From: an uncultured Burkholderiaceae bacterium
Lineage (GTDB): Bacteria > Pseudomonadota > Gammaproteobacteria > Burkholderiales > Burkholderiaceae
Direction: 5' to 3'
NCBI GenBank assembly: GCA_937862845.1
Contig: CALMCK010000212.1
Coordinates: 1 to 7,656, forward strand
DNA length: 7,656 bases
Below the pieces are notes generated by a model. The model worked only from the letters and a program-made list of their open reading frames with translations. It was not told the DNA's origin and searched no databases. Shown piece by piece: positions 5,233 to 7,656 of the stretch. The position numbers were made by a program, and so were the translations under genes. Every line of letters begins with the position of its first letter. Position 1 is the stretch's first letter.

Positions 5233-7656
5233 TCATCGGAGTTTATCGAAGCGTTTGCTGTACTGGATATCCGCGCCGTTGATGGAGCCACCGCGCAGGA
5301 TGATTTCCCAGTTGCGTGACAGCGTCCAAGTGACTTTCACCACACCTGTGACGTTTTCTAGGCCTTGCTCATAGGACACAGCGAATCGATTGCTCAATCG
5401 TTTGCCGACGCCGATGACGGTGCCCTCTAAGCCTGAGTCAGACGAGCCAAAATTAAAACTGTCAATGCCCAATTTATCCGTGATTTTTCGACCTTGGTCA
5501 CTGCCGAGCAACAGCGCGGCGGCACCTGCGATGGCGCTGCCATCGGAAGTATTGAGTGTGCTTGATGAACGGCCAAACAACAACCACGAGAGCTTCTCTT
5601 CGTCGGGCATGTCAGGCGTTGAGACCAGACGCGCGCTCGGATTGGCCAGTGTGCCTGTCACTTCGACCCCCACCTCATTGGTACCGACGGTGCGCACGGC
5701 GCGGATGTTGAGCGCAGGATCGTCCACGGGACCTTGGAAGGTAATTTGGCCGCGCTCAACCGTGAGGTTTTGGCCATAAAACTTGTAGTAGCCTTGGTCC
5801 ACGCGCACCACACCTGTGGCACGCAGATTCGATTGTTTGCTCTCGCCCGTGCGTGCTTCTGTTTTTAATCGCACCTCGCCGAGCAGTTTTACATCGGCGC
5901 CTTGACCTTTAAATCTAAAGTCATCACCCAACTCCAGCACCATGTCAATCTGTGGAATGATGCCGAGACGCTCGCCGTCGGCGACGAAGGCTTGGCCTTT
6001 GGGTTGTGCGTCGGCGCTGGCTTTGGCCTTTGCTTTGGCTGGTTTTTTATTGACTTTTGGCGTGCCAGAATCAGTGCTTGCGTTGGCAACTTTATCCGTT
6101 GGCGTGCTGCGCACAATGCTGATGTCATCTGATGTGCTGACGCTCGATGCGCTGCTCGACGGCTTGGCCAACGCTGGCGCATTTGATTCAACTGGGCTGA
6201 CACTTTGCGGGCAGCTCGCTGCTGTTGAGCCGACACGACACACCACGACATCATCACCCAAACTCGGGGTGAGTGTCGGCGGCAAGTCAATCAGCGCTTT
6301 ATCGGCGCGCACTTTACCCGTGATGACGAGCTGATTGGTTGTGTCGTCATAGCCCAAATCCGCATTACCGCTTAATGTGAGCTGTCGGTCGAGGCGCACA
6401 AAAGGTTTGAGTTTATCCATGCTCACCCGTGCGGTGAGTGTGCGACCCGCAGCACCATACGAGACCTGACCACGCACGGTGAATTTGCCTTCTATGCCGT
6501 TGAAATCAAACTGCTCAAAGTCAACCTGCGAGTCAGTGAGTTTGAGTTTAATCACGCCATCTTTGAGGCGCACGCCTTCATCGACATGTAAGAAATCAAT
6601 GTTTTGGCCTGTGAGTAAACCCGCGAAAATCGGTTTGTTGAGCACGCCCGTGATTTGCATGTCGCCTTGCATTTGGCCGTTCAGCCGCACATTCACACCC
6701 AGTAAGCTGTTGAATTGTTTCAGTTCTTTGAGCTGTGCTTTGGCATTCATGTTCAATGGTGACAAGCCTGAAATCACATAGCCATCGCTGCTGGCCACCA
6801 AGCCCATGCTGCCGCTGACATCGACTTTGCCGAGTTTTTGACTGTCCAGTCCGCCGTCGATTTGCAGGCTGTGTCCAGAGAGCTTGCCCGTCAGCAGCAT
6901 GCGTTGCAAGTCAATCGTATTGCGTGCGCGTCGGTCAAATGAAATATCGCCACTCTCACGCTCGACCGTGAACCCACCTGCAGGCGCATCGCCCATGCTC
7001 ATGTCCCACGAGCCTTTAATCACCAAGTCACTGGTGTAAAACGGCAAGTCCATTTTCAACCACTTTAACCATTGCGGCACAATTAAATTGGTGATGCGCC
7101 CTTTGCTGTTGACGCGCAGACCTTTGAGATTGAGTGTATCGACGTTCAATTGGGCATCGGCGACATTGGCCGCGATGTTGCTCATTTTAAATTCACCATT
7201 CTCATACGCCAAACCCATCGCTTGCTGCAGTGTGATGTTGGGTTGGCCATGGTTGATGAGTTGAGTGACATTGCCCTGCCAACCTGCGTCGGTGATTTTG
7301 CCCGCACCGTTAAACGTGCCGTCAAGCAGCCACTCGACCGCTGTGGCAAATTGGGTCGCGTCCACCACATGTATTTTGCCTTTGACATCGCCGTTGAATT
7401 GATGCGCACTCTGTGTGCCATTGACTTTTAAATTGATGTCCTCGAACGAAATCAAACCACTCTGATACCCCAGCAGTTTAAGCGTTCCATTCATGGCACC
7501 GTTGTTGCCGTTTTCAAAGTTCGCATTTAAATCTGCGCTGTCAACACTGTGAGCACCGATGGTCAGGCTGCGTGCGCTGGCGTCGAGTTTGCCACGGGGT
7601 TTGGTCAGGCTGCCGGTGAGGTCGCCTTTCGCAGTTAAACTGCCACCAAAACCGAA
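5233..7656 (-). CDS. tamB: TamB (translocation and assembly module, DUF490), C-terminal part (runs off right edge)
   Basis: TamB is a long periplasm-spanning protein anchored in the inner membrane that works with the Omp85 protein TamA in outer-membrane biogenesis; AsmA-like relatives move phospholipids. The minus strand is open from position 7656 to the TGA at 5233, giving 807 residues with no start inside; the Met at 7494 is internal because the preceding 54 codons continue the same repetitive beta-strand pattern. Full TamB proteins are about 1250-1400 long, so the signal anchor and N-terminal third or more are missing. The body alternates short polar and hydrophobic strands with many Gly, Asn and Asp turns, as expected for a beta-groove. 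The C-terminus is diagnostic: GVEVTGTLANPSARLVSTP, then DEEKLSWLLFGR (about 5570-5620), and a final amphipathic beta segment ending IQYSKRFDKLR. A low-complexity linker interrupts the domain near fragment residues 473-555. A terminator follows. tamA would be expected upstream, outside the window. Confidence 0.93.
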   Translation of the reverse strand, partial: FGFGGSLTAKGDLTGSLTKPRGKLDASARSLTIGAHSVDSADLNANFENGNNGAMNGTLKLLGYQSGLISFEDINLKVNGTQSAHQFNGDVKGKIHVVDATQFATAVEWLLDGTFNGAGKITDAGWQGNVTQLINHGQPNITLQQAMGLAYENGEFKMSNIAANVADAQLNVDTLNLKGLRVNSKGRITNLIVPQWLKWLKMDLPFYTSDLVIKGSWDMSMGDAPAGGFTVERESGDISFDRRARNTIDLQRMLLTGKLSGHSLQIDGGLDSQKLGKVDVSGSMGLVASSDGYVISGLSPLNMNAKAQLKELKQFNSLLGVNVRLNGQMQGDMQITGVLNKPIFAGLLTGQNIDFLHVDEGVRLKDGVIKLKLTDSQVDFEQFDFNGIEGKFTVRGQVSYGAAGRTLTARVSMDKLKPFVRLDRQLTLSGNADLGYDDTTNQLVITGKVRADKALIDLPPTLTPSLGDDVVVCRVGSTAASCPQSVSPVESNAPALAKPSSSASSVSTSDDISIVRSTPTDKVANASTDSGTPKVNKKPAKAKAKASADAQPKGQAFVADGERLGIIPQIDMVLELGDDFRFKGQGADVKLLGEVRLKTEARTGESKQSNLRATGVVRVDQGYYKFYGQNLTVERGQITFQGPVDDPALNIRAVRTVGTNEVGVEVTGTLANPSARLVSTPDMPDEEKLSWLLFGRSSSTLNTSDGSAIAGAAALLLGSDQGRKITDKLGIDSFNFGSSDSGLEGTVIGVGKRLSNRFAVSYEQGLENVTGVVKVTWTLSRNWEIILRGGSINGADIQYSKRFDKLR
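5990..6240 (-). other. Low-complexity Ala/Ser/Lys/Pro-rich linker inside TamB
   Basis: About 80 residues rich in Ala, Ser, Thr, Pro and Lys, ending in an AKAKAKASADAQPKGQ-type stretch, separate two beta-rich parts of the DUF490 region. The reading frame is intact on both sides, and the flanks (LPPTLTPSLGDDVVV before, VLELGDDFRFKGQGADVKL after) are typical of the family. Two cysteines nine residues apart (codons at 6238-6240 and 6211-6213) open the linker. It is probably a flexible, surface-exposed insertion. Confidence 0.7.

Noticed and set aside
1..7656. Mobile elements, CRISPR arrays, tRNA or rRNA genes, DNA uptake words, defence genes
   Set aside because: No transposase motif, no spaced repeat array, no tRNA-like fold and no repeated uptake-type word was seen. 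Nearly the whole window is taken by intact core genes.

Overview
The window looks like ordinary chromosomal housekeeping DNA from a proteobacterium, most likely a betaproteobacterium (Burkholderiales-like). This rests on a TamB-type envelope protein with a long low-complexity linker, a PilT/YggR-type ATPase divergent from yggS-proC (an arrangement known in Pseudomonas, Neisseria and relatives), Kup, and a moderate base composition by eye. The genus is an inference; no rRNA or other taxonomic marker is present.

Layout, left to right. Positions 1-1958 hold three minus-strand genes read right to left: a PilT/PilU-family ATPase most like YggR, then a Cys-type glutathione/thiol peroxidase, then the N-terminal 130 residues of the potassium transporter Kup, which runs off the left edge. 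They are tightly spaced (13 and 37 nt) and probably co-transcribed. A 100-nt divergent spacer (1959-2058) separates them from the plus-strand pair yggS (PLP homeostasis) and proC (last step of proline synthesis), 8 nt apart with the proC ribosome binding site overlapping the yggS stop codon. A near-perfect 21-nt inverted repeat at 3657-3699 lies between the convergent proC and radA and can act as a terminator on both strands.

From 3737 to the right edge both genes are on the minus strand. radA (branch migration in recombination and repair) has its own sigma70-like promoter immediately upstream, giving a very short predicted leader. A clean intrinsic terminator at 5171-5194 insulates it from the gene behind it. 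The rest of the window (5233-7656) is the C-terminal 807 residues of TamB, whose N-terminus, and probably tamA, lie beyond the right edge.

The genes cover unrelated core functions: potassium uptake, peroxide defence, pilus-type ATPase, PLP and proline metabolism, recombination, outer-membrane biogenesis. I see no mobile element, RNA gene, CRISPR array, prophage or defence system. I found no convincing undescribed system; the points listed as findings are modest and concern gene context, short leaders and one unusual linker.
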